A stretch of 64,000 bases of DNA from Shinisaurus crocodilurus (GCA_021292165.1 CM037878.1:10594857-10658856); one strand, 5' to 3'; shown: positions 9,708-20,590, numbered from the stretch's first letter. Numbers and translations: made by a program. The notes: generated by a model not told the origin, from the sequence alone.

Positions 9708-10731
9708 GGATCGAAATCATTTTCCCTTCGTTTGTGGAGGCACACGCTCCGCTAACCGAAGATGCGCGTGAAAAAATGAATGCGTTTCGCGACGGATCCA
9801 AATGGGGGCTGCGAGCCACGCCCCCCTCCCACGCCCCACGCCCCGCTTCCCGTTCCAAGTCTTCTTTGCCGGGTTCCAAAAGATGATTCCAGCCCGGCTG
9901 AAAGGGAAGCAGGGAACTGACGAACGGCCGGGCCGGGCCGCGGCTGGACATTTGGTGAAACTGACCAGCCTCGTCAAGGACCAGAATCGGCCCGGAGCAG
10001 AAGAGGGGCGTCTAACTTCGCCGCATCCCGCCGCCCCGGCTCGCTCCGCCCTGTAGCTTGAAGTGTGTGTGTGAGGGGGTGTTATATGGGTTTCCCGGCC
10101 TGGGGGGGGGGGGGGGGGGAAGCAGCGCCCCAAGCGCCTCTTCTTCCCCCTTTGATCCAGGCGTTGTGGTTTTCCCTGCGCTCCTTGTATTTACGGAGCG
10201 GCTGTTAAGACGATCTTTCGAAGGGAGCGGGAGAGATGAGGGCCGCCCGGTGGCCCCGGGAGGACCCTCGTCTTAAGCAGATGGGGGGGGGCGTGCTTGG
10301 CGTGTAGGGGGGGGGGCTTCCCAGACAGAACGGGGGTGGGTTCTCTCCAGCCACGGATCGATGTCCAAGGAGGAGCCGGGCGAAGGGCGCTCGACCCTGG
10401 GGGGGGGGGGGACGACTCCTGGCTGGCAGTGCAAATGGAGGAGGAGGAGGAGGGGGCGCGGGGCGGAGAAGCAGGGCTGGCCCGAGGCGGCGGCGGCGGA
10501 AGGCGTCCGATCCGCTCTGGGAGCCGGGCGATCCTTCAAGCCCCGTCAACTTTTCCCTCTCCTCCTCCGTCTCCTCCGCCACTTACAGGCTCTTTCTGCT
10601 CTGACTGAAAGAGAGGGAGAGCGAATGAATGAATGAATGGGATCGCCACTTTACTCCGCGGGGGTGGGGGGGGGCTTCGATGTACCCTCGCCACCACCTC
10701 TCGGAGACGGGGGAGGAGGGAGAAGGCGGTA

Positions 10732-10774
<43 letters not shown>

Positions 10775-11339
10775 GCGCATCTGTTTCATTGTTCTTCGCA
10801 ACCTCTGGTCACTTTCCCAATAACACGGGCAATTTTCCCGCGGCGCAGTCAGTCAGGGGGGCACCCCCTTCTCCTGTTTTACTTGAACCTCGTTCGGGAC
10901 ATCCTCTCTCGGGCACCCGCCCTTCCCTTCCTTTCCCGCCCCCGATCTCCAGCGCTTTCGCTTCTCCCGGCCGGATCTGTTGCGCTTTCCGTGGCGCAAA
11001 CGAACCGCTCGGAAAGCAACGCCGGAAAGTTGAAGAAGCGGCGGCTCTCCGGCTCGGTCCACCACCACCAGACACACACACACACACGCACGCACACCGG
11101 ATAGGGATGTGGGGAGCGGGGCGCCCTGCCCAAGTCCCCTACTCCGCGGGGCGCGAAGGGAGCCCCCTCCCTCCTCCGAAGCTTACCCCCCAAGTTGCGC
11201 GGAGCAGACCCGGCGCGCGGGGGACCGCTTTGGCCAGCGACCGTCGCGCAGTGGCGCCGCGAGGCAGGGAGGCAGCGCCGACCGCCCGTCCGCCTCCACC
11301 CGCCCCCCCCCCCCGCGGGCCCGATTCCCCTCCCCAAGT

Positions 11340-11347
11340 ACCTGTCA
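11340..11347 (-). other. Candidate splice donor of a non-coding ECEL1 exon
   Basis: On the minus strand GACAG is followed by GTACTT (G of the GT at 11341). This is a good donor within the CpG-rich region, upstream of the coding exon. Candidate only; a second donor lies at 11556-11566. Confidence 0.35.
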
Positions 11348-11521
11348 GATCGTGCGATCGCCTGGATCGGAGCTGCAGCACGCCCGGGGGGGGAAGGGGG
11401 AGGGGGGCTTCGCCTCCGCCTCAGCCCCTCTTTCCAGCCCGCCAGCCAGCCCGCCCGCCCCTCCCCCTTGAAAGAGGGCGTGGGGGGGGGGAGAAAGAGA
11501 GAGATTCGTTCGATTATGATG

Positions 11522-11529
11522 ATGCAAAT
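11522..11529 (+). promoter_or_regulatory. Octamer (POU-factor) motif ATGCAAAT
   Basis: A perfect octamer lies in the presumed promoter beside the two candidate donors. POU factors are neuronal regulators, which suits ECEL1 expression, but an 8-base match can occur by chance. Confidence 0.35.
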
Positions 11530-11555
11530 AGCCCGGCGATGCCTGGGCGAAAAAG

Positions 11556-11566
11556 TCTTACCTCAT
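11556..11566 (-). other. Alternative candidate splice donor
   Basis: On the minus strand GATGAG is followed by GTAAGA, a strong consensus donor in the same CpG-rich region. Confidence 0.35.
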
Positions 11567-12639
11567 CCCTTCGGTGGCTCTGTCTGAGGCGCCGCGCGAG
11601 AGAAAGGGAAAGGCAGAACGAGTGCGGGAGGGGGCCACGTGTGCGTGTGTGTGCGTGCGCGTGTGTGTGTGTGTCCCACCGCCCCGTGGCAGAGACCCCC
11701 GGCAGTGGGCTGGCCGGGGAAGGGGGAACCCCCGGTGACTTGCAGGGAGGAGACCCCCCCCCTGGAAGGAGCTGCGGTGGTGGACGGGGGGGGGAGGGGG
11801 ACAAGAGAAGCCCTGATGGGCATAGAAAGCGGGGGGGGGGGACACACACACCGGTGCCCTTTGAGCTAGTCACAGAAAGCAGCGGGGGTGGGGTGGGGAA
11901 GGGGCGCCCTTGAGTAGACCCCTCTCTGGAAGGAGCCAGGAGTTGCACTCTTAATGCGCGCAGGCTTCCTCTTTGGAAGGAGTTGGGCGGGGGGGGAGGA
12001 CAAAAGGAAGCCCTGAGGGGCATAGAGGGGGAGGGGCCGGTGCCCCTTGCGCTACTAGGCAAAGAAAGCGGGGGGGGGAGGAGAGCCCCGTGGCTGGGCG
12101 AGGGGAAGGGGGGGGGCTTTTCCCCTGCCTCGAAGGGCTCCGGGGATGCTTCGGGAACAGTTTCGCTTCACAAACCGAGGAGAGGAGCCGCAGCAGCGCC
12201 CCCCGCCCCCCGCCCGGCCCGTGGCTTCCTCCACCTGGAGCGCCTGTCTTTCCCTGGGCGAAAGTGGCTCCCGTGGGCTCTCTGCTCCTGGCACAGCGGC
12301 TTGTGTGGTGGGGCGGCCGCAATCCGCTGGCGGGGCTGCGGTCCTACATCAGGCTGGGCTGGGGGCTGGACTAGAGGACCTTTGGGTGCCTCTCTGGAGT
12401 GGATCATTCGCACCGGTGCCAGTGCGTGCGTCTGTAGGAGACTGTCGGCTGTGTGTGTGTGCGTGTGTCTTTGTGCGCTGCCCAAGCAGCTCTTGTGTTC
12501 CAGGCTGGGTGGATGTGTGTGCCAGGAAAAGTAGAGTTGGGCGTGGATATCAGGAGTTTGATCCTTCCTCCCTCCCTCTCTTTCTCTCCCCCCCCCCCCC
12601 CCCCACACCTTCCAATATCCAGATTGAATCCAATCGGGA

Positions 12640-12780
12640 ACATAACGCTGCAATGCAGATGAATCCCCACCATAAGTACGCCTTCCACGGCGGGTGCCTC
12701 ACTGGAAATTTATCGAGCATCATTTATAGCAGGTGCCACTCTGCTCCGGGTGAATCAAAAGGGCTTGAATATTAATGGGG
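12640..12780. other. Possible conserved non-coding element
   Basis: A complex, balanced stretch between the CpG-rich region and repeats, with TTTATAGCAGGTG (E-box-like), GAATATTAATG and TGAATCAAAAGG. It has no repeat signature or coding frame. Conservation is guessed from its composition and position. Confidence 0.3.
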
Positions 12781-12789
12781 GAGGGGCGC

Positions 12790-13160
12790 CAGGCGAGGGG
12801 CGCACCTGCAGATCACACGGCAGCCCGCTGGCACTCTGCGGAGGGCAGGAGCATCTAGGCTTATCTTTCCTCCAAAAGAGGGTAGCATTTCTATGGCATT
12901 TTAGAGCATTCCGAGGGCATCACCTATTTTTCTCCCCTCTTTGCAACAACCCTATAAGGTAGGCCGCTGTTGTTGTTATTACTGTTCTTGTTATCATCAC
13001 CCACATATTACAGAGGAGGGACTGAGGCAGGCAGAAAGTGACCATCGTGTTCGTGACGGAGCTGCAGACAGACGGAAAGAGCCCATTCCGGATTCATCAC
13101 TCGGCCGCTACCCTGCTATGGCTCCAGGTGCAGACCAGCCTTCCTGAACCTCTGAGGTGG
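12790..13160. other. Unassigned, with a small SINE-like fragment
   Basis: TTTGCAACAACCCTATAAGG at about 12941-12960 resembles the internal part of the L2-tailed SINE. The rest is not recognised. Confidence 0.3.
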
Positions 13161-13164
13161 TGTT

Positions 13165-13710
13165 TGGGGCCGGCCCACTAGGGCTGGAGCCACAAATCTT
13201 TCATCTGGAGCCCCAAATCTCTGGGAGGCCATATGCCCCACCACCCTGCTGTCCAGGGGCACTTGCTGAAAGAAAGGTACATCTCTGTTGCATCTGATCC
13301 TCCTGGATTAGCTGGCTTTTGGCTCACATGTGCTTCACCTTCCGCTGCCCCCCCCTCCAAAATCTTTCTGCCTGAAGTTTTTTCCTGAAATCAGGTGCCC
13401 TCCTCTCCCCTGTCCATACATACTTTTTTAGGAATACGGGTGCCCTTAGGAGACAGGGCTCTTTAGAGACACACACACAGAGAGATATGCCTTGGGCCCC
13501 CAGATGTTGCTGGCCTACAGCTCCCAGCATACCCAGCCAGCATGGCTAATGGCAAGGGATTCTGGGAACTGTAGTCCAGCAACATCTGGAGACCCAAGGC
13601 CAGAGAGCCCTGCTTTAGAGCATATGCCAATTAGCATATGCAACTGTGCGCTCTCTTTTCTTTGGTCCTGTGGGCCTGAGCCCCGGAGCTTTTCGGTGCC
13701 TAGCACCGCC
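13165..13710. repeat. Dispersed composite repeat, copy 1 (with nested palindrome)
   Basis: GGGCTGGAGCC...TCTGGGAGGCCAT, CTGCTGTCCAGGGGCACTTG, AATCTTTCTGCCTGA, then a palindromic MITE (about 13490-13612), then CTTTAGAGCATATG and GAGCCCC...TAGCACCGCC. The same order, including the MITE at the same point, occurs at 52.5-53.1 kb. Family not recognised. Confidence 0.65.
13490..13612. mobile_element. Palindromic MITE, family A2 (GATGTTGCTGGC variant)
   Basis: Arms CCCCAGATGTTGCTGGCCTA and CAGCAACATCTGGAGACCC; right end GAGAGCCCTG. The left end is eroded. The right flank is CTTTAGAG. Confidence 0.7.
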
Positions 13711-13717
13711 TCTGCTG

Positions 13718-13813
13718 AACCTGGTGCCCTCCAGATATGCTGGACCACAACTATCTTTGGGAATGATGGGAGCTGTGGTCCAGCACAGCTGCAGAGCGCC
13801 GGGTTGGGGAAGG
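13718..13813. mobile_element. Palindromic MITE, family B, shortened
   Basis: CTGGTGCCCTCCAGATATGC with GGACCACAACTATC on the left pairs with GATGGGAGCTGTGGTCCAGC and GCGCCGGGTTGGGGAAGG on the right. Confidence 0.6.
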
Positions 13814-13928
13814 AGAGCAAACCCTGGAATCAACGGGCACGCTCCCCAGGGGACGTTCTCCGACAGAAGCCCCCGCTGAACACTTCTCCTGCTTACCCTC
13901 GTGCAGCTTCCCGTTCGTTTCAGTAGAG

Positions 13929-14063
13929 CAGTGTTCTCCAACCTTGGGTCCCCAGATGTTTTTGGCCTACAACTCCCAGCATGCCCCAGCCAGCTATGCT
14001 GGCTGGGGCATGCTGGGAGTTGTACGCCAAAAACATCTGGGGACCCAAGGTCGGAGAACACTG
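13929..14063. mobile_element. Palindromic hAT-type MITE, family A
   Basis: Full-length 135-bp palindrome from CAGTGTTCTCC to GGAGAACACTG. The flanks CAGTAGAG (left) and CAACAGAG (right) agree at 6 of 8 positions. Two single-base changes are confined to the right arm. Confidence 0.85.
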
Positions 14064-14208
14064 CAACAGAGGCTTGCGCCAGGGAAGTCCCGCAGGGTGA
14101 TGAAGGACATAGCAGCGATCCTGGAGTGCCATCTTCTCCTGCAACTCTGGCCACCATCACGCCACTGTGACGGCCAGTCGTTTTCAAGGGGGAAGGGGCC
14201 CATCAGAG

Positions 14209-14325
14209 CAGCCTTTCCCCCCCCCCAGCCTGGTGCCCTCCAGCAGTGTGGGACTACAACTCCCAGCATCCCCCAGCCAGCAGTCCCAACAGAGCTAGAG
14301 GGCCCCGGGGTGGGGTGGGGGGCTG
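14209..14325. mobile_element. Palindromic MITE, family B, diverged
   Basis: CAGCCTTTCCCC at the left end and GGGGGGCTG at the right. The left arm has GTGGGACTACAACTCCCAGC; the right arm is largely eroded. Confidence 0.6.
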
Positions 14326-14489
14326 CTCTAAGGGCTTCCCTCCGGCCAGATCCTGCGGTGCTCTTAGATGGTTGGGAAATATGAAGACACTTCCAAGTGA
14401 GGAATGGTGCGGGTGGGGGGGGAAGGCAAGCTGTTTTAGGGATGTTTTTTAGGGTTAAAGCGACGCACTATCGGGGCTGGGGACCGTGT

Positions 14490-14580
14490 AGCCCTTGGAC
14501 TAGCCAGTGTAGCCCATGGTGAGGGATGATGGGAGTTGTAGTCCCAGAACTTCTGGAGTGCCACACGTTCCATCCTTGCA
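14490..14580. mobile_element. Palindromic MITE fragment, family C-like
   Basis: GGTGAGGGATGATGGGAGTT with GTAGTCCCAGAACTTCTGG and CCACACGTTCCATCC matches the right half of the copy at 44.3 kb. Confidence 0.5.
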
Positions 14581-14650
14581 TTGTGTAGTGAATTGCCTTC
14601 GAGGTCCGTTGGTGGCCCGCATTCGTTCATTTTCGAATGGAAGGTGTATT

Positions 14651-14905
14651 CAGGCAGTCCCCGAGTTAAGAACGTCCGACTTACAGACAACCCATACTTA
14701 AGAACGGACTTCTGGGTTCCCCGGCGCTACGTCGTTTACGTAGAGTACATAGTGTAGTATACTACGCAATTTGCGTAATTTACGCAATTTGCATAAATGC
14801 CGATTTTTAAGGTATATAGAACGCTGTGCTGTTCTGACTTACATACAAATTCGACTTAAAGACATTCTTAAGAACAGAACTCGTTCGTAACCTGGGGACT
14901 GCCTG
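14651..14905. mobile_element. Tigger/pogo-like mariner MITE
   Basis: Inverted ends CAGGCAGTCCCCGAGTTAAG and CTGGGGACTGCCTG, with TA just after the right end. Interior motifs TAGTATACTACGCAATTTGC and AAATTCGACTTA are shared with the element at 58.2 kb. Confidence 0.75.
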
Positions 14906-14957
14906 TAATACGGGACAGCCAGCCCTGATCAGCAATTAGTTTGGCCAGAGGGCTGCT

Positions 14958-15000
<43 letters not shown>

Positions 15001-15440
15001 ACTCTATACTTCCCAATAGCCAACGCTCTCTGGCAGGTTCACAACAATTCCCCAAATACAATACAATAAAAAAAAAAAACAGCATAAAAACAACATTAAA
15101 ACTTTTCGATATACAAAATTTTAAAAACAGTTCAGCAGTCAAAACAATTCCAGTACAAACAGAGCTGTCAAAGGCAGCTGTCACAAATGCCCCATCATCA
15201 CGCCTTCGAACACCCTTAAGTGCCATTAAATGCCTAGGCGAAGAGGGCAGTGTTAACCTGGTGCTGAAGATGACAGAGTTGGCACCAGGCGGGCTTCAGT
15301 GGGGAGATCATTCCATAAATGGGGGGCTGCCACTGAGAAGGCCCTCTCCCTTGTCGCCACCCTCTGAGCCTTCCGTGGAGGTGGCACACAGAAGAAGGCT
15401 TCAGATGTTGAGCATAGTGCCCGGGTAGGTTCAGTTTGGG
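14958..15440 (-). mobile_element. L2 LINE 3' end with (ATC)n tail
   Basis: On the minus strand the C-terminal coding remnant is followed by an L2 3' UTR and a (GAT)n tail at about 14959-14998. The homologous order is seen at 3575-4016. 5' truncated. Confidence 0.75.
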
Positions 15441-15960
15441 CGAGGCACTCTAAGCAAGTGCAGAGTGTTTTGACTTAACTTCCCAAGCAAGTTTTGAACT
15501 TTAAGGGGATCTTTAAGAGGGAGGTGAAGGAAGCCAGTTCATCTTGGGGAGGGGGGCAGTCCCAAGCTTGGAAGAAGTGTGGCAGGAGATGGGGGAGGAC
15601 AGCAGGTGAGCTGTCGTGGAGCAGAGAGAGCAAGCAAAAGAAGGGGAATGAACGGTGGCGGGGCGGGGATATGCAGTGCGCTTCGTGGCGGAGAGGTGGA
15701 CAGTGAGGACTAGAAGCTTGAGGCTGATTGGAACATGGAATCTGTGCAGATTCTCCAAAGTGGAGACAACACAACCCGTTTCTGTGCTGCCCAGCAAGGA
15801 GTCCCATACGTTCTGCTCAGAGCATGGGAAAGGTTACAGTAACTTCCTGGGAGTATTGCTCTGGAGCGGGGCCTCCCAACACTTTGAAGCCCCTCTTGGG
15901 CAGTAGATTAAGAGCAGTAAAGCTGGAGATTGTCAGACCTGGCCAGTGGGGCACACGCCA
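15440..15960. other. Unassigned sequence
   Basis: Moderately purine-rich, with no gene and no repeat recognised. Confidence 0.3.
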
Positions 15961-15963
15961 CGC

Positions 15964-16545
15964 CCATCATCATCAGGCGATCACTTGTGACCGAGTAAGA
16001 TTGTCTTCCGGGATAAAAGGAGGAAATTCTAAAGAAGATTGTGTAGACTCTAGCGATGGGTCCGTAAGTGACTGTGGAGGCCAATTCTAGATCCACACAG
16101 CTTCCCACAGTGAGGACACAGGTTACCAGATAGAAGATGGTCCTGTAAAGGATTTGTTTGACGTGCTTCTCGCTTAGCACGTTTCTCCCTTTCACCTTGC
16201 ACTCGGGCTTCTTCAAAGTCCATGGAACCTTTGTGAAAGGCCAACCTCCATTTAGATCGTTCATGGGCCAGAGCTTCCCAGTTTTCGATGTTTATATTGC
16301 ATTTTTTTAGATTAGCCTTAAGAACATCTTTAAACCTCTTATATTGACCACCGATATTCCGCTTTCCATCCTTGAGTTGGGAGTAGAGTAACTGCTTTGG
16401 GAGACGGCAGCCAGGCATTCGAACAACATGACCGGTCCACTGAAGTTGGCGTTGAAGGATCATTTTTTCAACGCTAGTAGTCTTTGCTTCTTCCAGTACA
16501 CTGACGTTTGTTCGCCTGTCTTCCCAAGTAATTTGCAGGATTTTT
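15964..16545 (-). mobile_element. Non-LTR retrotransposon C-terminus with C2H2 finger, copy 1
   Basis: The minus strand encodes a reverse-transcriptase C-terminal region (WEDRRTNVSVLEEA, LQWTGHVVRMPGCRLP, WEALAHERSKWRLAFHKG) ending in a C2H2 finger CPHCGKLCGSRIGL followed by HSHLRTHR. It is 5' truncated at about 16545 and ends 3' in a short CAT microsatellite. Clade not assigned; an I/Vingi-like LINE is one option. Confidence 0.8.
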
Positions 16546-16550
16546 GCTCC

Positions 16551-16664
16551 CACAGGAGCCTCATTGAAAGGAGCAGGAGCTGCACAAGAGCACATAGTGG
16601 AAGAACACATCATGCACACATGTGCTCCTGCGCCGCTCCCGTTCACATCAATGAGGCTCCTGCG
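16551..16664. repeat. Imperfect foldback beside the LINE 5' end
   Basis: CAGGAGCCTCATTGA, GAGCAGGAGC and AGAGCACAT are mirrored by ATGTGCTCCTGCG, GCTCC and TCAATGAGGCTCCTG. Arms are about 50 bases with mismatches. The family is unknown. Confidence 0.55.
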
Positions 16665-16669
16665 GGAGA

Positions 16670-17630
16670 ACTTCCCAAGGAGATGATTGCACCTGCCCCA
16701 TGTTAATCAGCAGCACAGGACAGATTCCATCTGGGTTTCTCGCCTCGGGTACCAACGTTTTACAGGCCAGCTCAGGTGATCACCTCCTCCCTGGATTTGG
16801 AGATTGACAAAAGGGCCTGCGGGCGCTTTAAGTTTGTTGTGGAGAAAAGCACTGACTGAGTTTTAAGTGCCACACTAGCAATGATATATTCCCCGAGTCA
16901 GAACACACATGCATGCATACGCACAGACCCCCGTTATTAATGACGCCAGGTACTTGCTCACGTCACGTGGGGCAGTAAAAATTAAAGGCAGCACAGAGGC
17001 ACTGAAAGAATAAATCCTAACCTTTTGCAAAGTACTACATATATTTATCTACCTTTATTTATTTATCATTACCGGGGGTTGCGTGAGGGGCTGGATTTTA
17101 AGTCAACCGTCCCCGGCTTCCTACAGGTCCCGGCGCTGCTGGGAAAACACAACGAGGGGCTACACAGAGCTCCTGGCTATGCATTGACTAGGGCACCGAG
17201 GTAAGAGCCGCCAAGTCCCTGGTTCAATCTTGCTTCTGCCATAATAATAAAGGGATTATAAATATTTATAAGTGCCTAAAAAAAGACCCAGCCAAGGTGC
17301 TGTAAAATAAAAAAAACGTAGAATGAACAGCGACAAAACCCTGTCTGCAGGCTTGTAAGTACAAGCTAAATAAAGAAGAAGGGGATAAGGGAAGACAGCG
17401 GAGGAAGAGAGAAGCTAAGTTAACTTTCTCTGCAAAATGGAGATGCAGCCGTGTGGGCAACCTTAAGCGAGTCACACTCTCCCAGCCTCAGTCTCCCATC
17501 TAGTCCAGTCTCCAGCCCAGCCTATGTTTGCGTTTCCAGTTCCCTTCCCAGATTTGTCCCTCAAGATGCCTTTTCCTTGGCCCCCTCCGCCTCTCCTCTT
17601 TGCCCCCCCCCTTGGATCTGTTAAGTCCCT
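16670..17630. other. Unassigned sequence
   Basis: Mixed composition with A/T-rich and ATTTATTT stretches near 17040-17070. No gene or clear repeat. Confidence 0.3.
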
Positions 17631-17640
17631 TGCTTTAAAG

Positions 17641-17752
17641 CAGTGTTCTCCAACCTTGGGTCCCCAGATGTTTTTGGCCTACAATTCCCAGCATGCTGGG
17701 AGTTGTAGTTGTAGGCCAAAAACATCTGGGGACCCAAGGTTGGAGAACACTG
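17641..17752. mobile_element. Palindromic hAT-type MITE, family A, loop deleted
   Basis: CAGTGTTCTCC to GGAGAACACTG, with the centre shortened to CCCAGCATGCTGGG. Flanking 8-mers CTTTAAAG (17633-17640) and CTTTAAAA (17753-17760) agree at 7 of 8. Confidence 0.88.
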
Positions 17753-17806
17753 CTTTAAAAAGATGGCAGCATGTACTTGTTTTTGGTAGGCCTCAAGTCA
17801 CGAGAA

Positions 17807-18003
17807 CATAAGGAAAGCCCCAAGGCTGGATCAGACCGAGGGTCCATCTCATCCAGCATTCTGTTCGCACAGTGGCCAGGCCAGCTGCCCCCTCCCCGGG
17901 AAACCCACAAGCAGGACAGGAGTGCAACAGCACCTTCCCACCCATGTTCCCCAGCAACTGGAGTACATGGGCAGACTACCTCTGATCCTGGTCATAGGCT
18001 GCT
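17807..18003 (-). mobile_element. CR1/L3-like LINE 3' end fragment
   Basis: GCTGGATCAGACCGAGGGTC, CCAGCATTCTGTTCGC and CCATGTTCCCCAGCAACTGG match fragments at 19.6, 33.6, 50.0 and 59.4 kb. The longer copies encode a reverse-transcriptase-like C-terminus. Confidence 0.7.
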
Positions 18004-18009
18004 TATTAA

Positions 18010-18400
18010 AGAACAAGCAAACACAGAACTGAACAGGAACATGAAAATAACCGTAAGAACAGTTCGAGACGAGAGCCTTTAGCCTTCAACTTGGTCTTAA
18101 AATTTCAACCTTTCATTTCCTATTACTACAATATCCCTGAGAACTGCCCTCCCTTTTCCGGCCTTCTTCTCCTTCTGGCCTGACTGAGACTCCCGCGCAA
18201 CCCTGCACCTGCTTTCCCCTTCCCCATCGCACAGCCATCTTTTCCTCTCCCCCACCAGCTTCTTCGTGGCTTAGCTGTTGTGTGTTCTGGGGTTGTTTTC
18301 TAGGGAAGGAGCATCTGGCATGCCCTGGAGTTAACTGAACAGCCCTGAAGTGCTTTGAAGTGCAGTGTGTGTGGGCCTATGTTTATATTGTAAGCAGCTG
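18010..18400. other. Unassigned sequence
   Basis: No gene or repeat recognised. Confidence 0.3.
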
Positions 18401-18404
18401 GATG

Positions 18405-18503
18405 AGTTGGACTTACAACTCCCGTCACCCCCAGCCAGGAATGGCCATGCTGGCTGGGGGTGATGGGAGTTGTAAGTCCAACACACCAGGTTGGGGAAGG
18501 CTA
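18405..18503. mobile_element. Palindromic MITE, family B variant
   Basis: TTGGACTTACAACTCCCGTC mirrors GATGGGAGTTGTAAGTCCAA. The ACTTAC variant (others have ACTACA) is present in both arms. Right end CCAGGTTGGGGAAGGCT. Confidence 0.75.
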
Positions 18504-18827
18504 AGCTAAGTGGTGAGGTCATCCTGTTTCCATTTCGTGTTGTCAACTGCATGCGCACTGTCGAGAAGATGCCGTTTGGTCAATTCCAGGAAATGCAAAA
18601 CATCTTCCTTCTGGTCGTGGTATATAGCGAAGAGTTTGCCTAAGCCTGGAATTTGGTGCCTAAGCTTCACATGTGTAGGGACGGGGTTTCCATGGGCCAG
18701 GCGGTGGTGCCGGCCTTCCCACCCCAAACCCAAATATGTAGCCCAAAGTTGCTCACCCTTCACTCCTGCCATAATCAGTCATCCAGGGTTTCGCAATCTA
18801 TTTCAGCGCCGAACATCCAAGTACTAA

Positions 18828-18965
18828 TAAAGTTATTTTATGTATTACATTTCTACAGTTCCCTTCCTCCACGGAGTGCAGGGCGAGGAACCTGGTTCTT
18901 CTTCCTCCTTCCGTTTTTTTAAGCTCACAACAACCCTGTGTGGTAGGTTAGGCTGCAGCGGGTGT
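18828..18965 (-). mobile_element. L2-tailed tRNA-type SINE fragment
   Basis: On the plus strand TTATTTTATGTATTAC leads into CTCACAACAACCCTGTGTGG and TAGGTTAGGCTG, the reversed 3' half of the SINE seen at 34.1 kb. Confidence 0.6.
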
Positions 18966-19059
18966 CCTGGGGTTGGCACTTTTTGATCAGCGGGGACTCT
19001 AACCCCATCTGCCACCCCCTGAGACTTCCCCCGGTTCCCTCTCAGTTTAGCTGCAATCC

Positions 19060-19636
19060 TCACAGTAGGTGGGGGGGATGAATTTTTCCAGCAACAAGAT
19101 ATTGTTCCCTGTTGTAATGCAAAGTATTTTGGGGCTGCCTGGTTCTGAATGGGAAATTAAGAACCATTTGCATTACAAAAGACCTGCTCCTGGTGGAACT
19201 GGCTTGCTGCTGATAGGGATCCCAGCAGCTGCCTGCGTTTTTTTTTGGGCTCTCCTTGGGGGCGTGGCTAGGGAGAGGGTCACGATGGGTGCCTGCGTTG
19301 AAACGGGTAGTCAGCCAGCTCCACCGCACTGGCTGATGAAGAGTTTCTGAGCATGTTCAGAGAGTTCTTTCTCCTGGGAAGGAAGTGACCCTGCTCAGCT
19401 GACAAAAGGGCTCCAAACAAAGGCAGGGCCCCACTGCCAGGCAGGCTTGCGCTGGGGCACCTTCTCTTTCAGAAATCCACCCGGGGGTCCTGCAACTAGA
19501 CCCCCGTCCCGGCTTTTCTCACTCATTCCACCTGGCCTGGCTGACTCCGGCTACAAAGCCTGCTGCCCCTGCGGCTATATGTGTGCTGCTTGGATTTGTT
19601 CATCTCTCCTCTGTTGCACCTTAGTTTAAACGAGTA
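19060..19636. other. Unassigned sequence
   Basis: No gene or repeat recognised. Confidence 0.3.
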
Positions 19637-19637
19637 T

Positions 19638-20590
19638 TGTTTAAGAAAACAAGAAGAGCCCTAAGGCTGGATCAGACCAAGGGTCCATCTAGTCCAGCAT
19701 TCTGTTCACACAGCGGCCAGCCAGCCAGCTGCCCACAGGAAAGCCCAGGGATGTTGAAGAGTCCTTGGTCTCGAGTCAAGAGTCTTTGGACCTGAGTCTC
19801 GAGTTCGAGTCCCGAGTCCTTGGTCCAAAATGGTGACTCACGAGTCCCTCCCAAAGCTGACTCCATGAGTCCCTATTAAAATCAATGCGTTTTTCCCCCC
19901 CAACAAAATAAGGCTACTTCAGATGTGTGGCTTAAATAAATTCTAGGCACAAGTGTGCCTTTTTATTTCAAAACTCTGCAACTGATTTTGGCAAGAACAG
20001 ACCAGGCAGACAAACCCAAAATGTCTGAAAGGTTGCATTTTAGGAAAATGATTTTAAAAAATAAACTTGCTGTACTTCCTAAAACCTATCCATGTTGCAT
20101 TTGAGGAACACGATTTTGGAACACGAGTCCTTGGTCTCGAGTCCCGAGTCGAGTCTCGAGTCCCATTAAAAATATTGGGACTCGAGTCCGACTCGAGTCA
20201 GAGGGGGGACTCAGTCCGACTCACGAGTCGAATCCTCGAGTCCGAGTCCCCATCCCTGGGAAAGCCCACAAGCAGGACAGGAATACAACAGCACCCTCCC
20301 ACACAGGTTCCCCAGCATACTGCCTCTGATGCTGGTGGTAGCATATAGGCATCAGGACTAGTAGCTTTGATAGCCTTCTCTCCGTGAATTTGTCCAGTCC
20401 TCTTTTAAAAGCTGTCCAAATCGGTGGCCGTCGCTACATCTTGTGGAAGTGAATCCCATAGTTCAACTCTGCGCTGTGTAAAGAGGGACTTCCTTTTATC
20501 TGTCCCGAATCTCCCACCGATCAGCTTCATGGGATGATCCCCATTGGGGTCTAGTGTTACGATCAGGAGCAGGGAAGGTCTCCCCAACCC
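19638..20590 (-). mobile_element. CR1/L3-like LINE 3' part, split by a GAGTC hAT element
   Basis: On the minus strand it encodes FTQRRVELWDSLPQDVA, a typical CR1/L3 reverse-transcriptase C-terminus, at about 20405-20510. It then continues through the 3' UTR. The element is interrupted at 19746-20258. Removing the insert and one 8-mer restores a continuous alignment with the 59.4-kb copy. Confidence 0.8.
19746..20258 (+). mobile_element. GAGTC-rich hAT-type MITE, copy 1
   Basis: 513 bp from CAGGGATGTTGAAGAG to GAGTCCCCATCCCTG. It has a perfect 8-bp target duplication GGAAAGCC (19738-19745 and 20259-20266). Both ends are built of iterated GAGTC/CGAGTC units around an AT-rich core with CACAAGTGTGCCTTTTTATT. 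There is no coding frame. Confidence 0.92.

Larger units (their letters stand above)
9800..12450 (-). promoter_or_regulatory. ECEL1: CpG-rich region, presumed ECEL1 promoter and non-coding first exon
   Basis: About 2.6 kb of high-GC, CpG-dense sequence upstream of the ECEL1 coding exon. It contains many runs of 8 or more G (e.g. about 10100-10119, 10398-10410) and CA/GT repeats at about 10734-10773, 11074-11097 and 11639-11674. No TATA box is evident. The overlapping long open frames are shadows of low-complexity DNA. Confidence 0.6.

Noticed and set aside
10633..11913. 426-codon plus-strand open frame
   Set aside because: It runs through CA repeats and G/C tracts, is His/Thr/Pro/Arg-rich low complexity, and has no domain. 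Stops are rare because of GC content.
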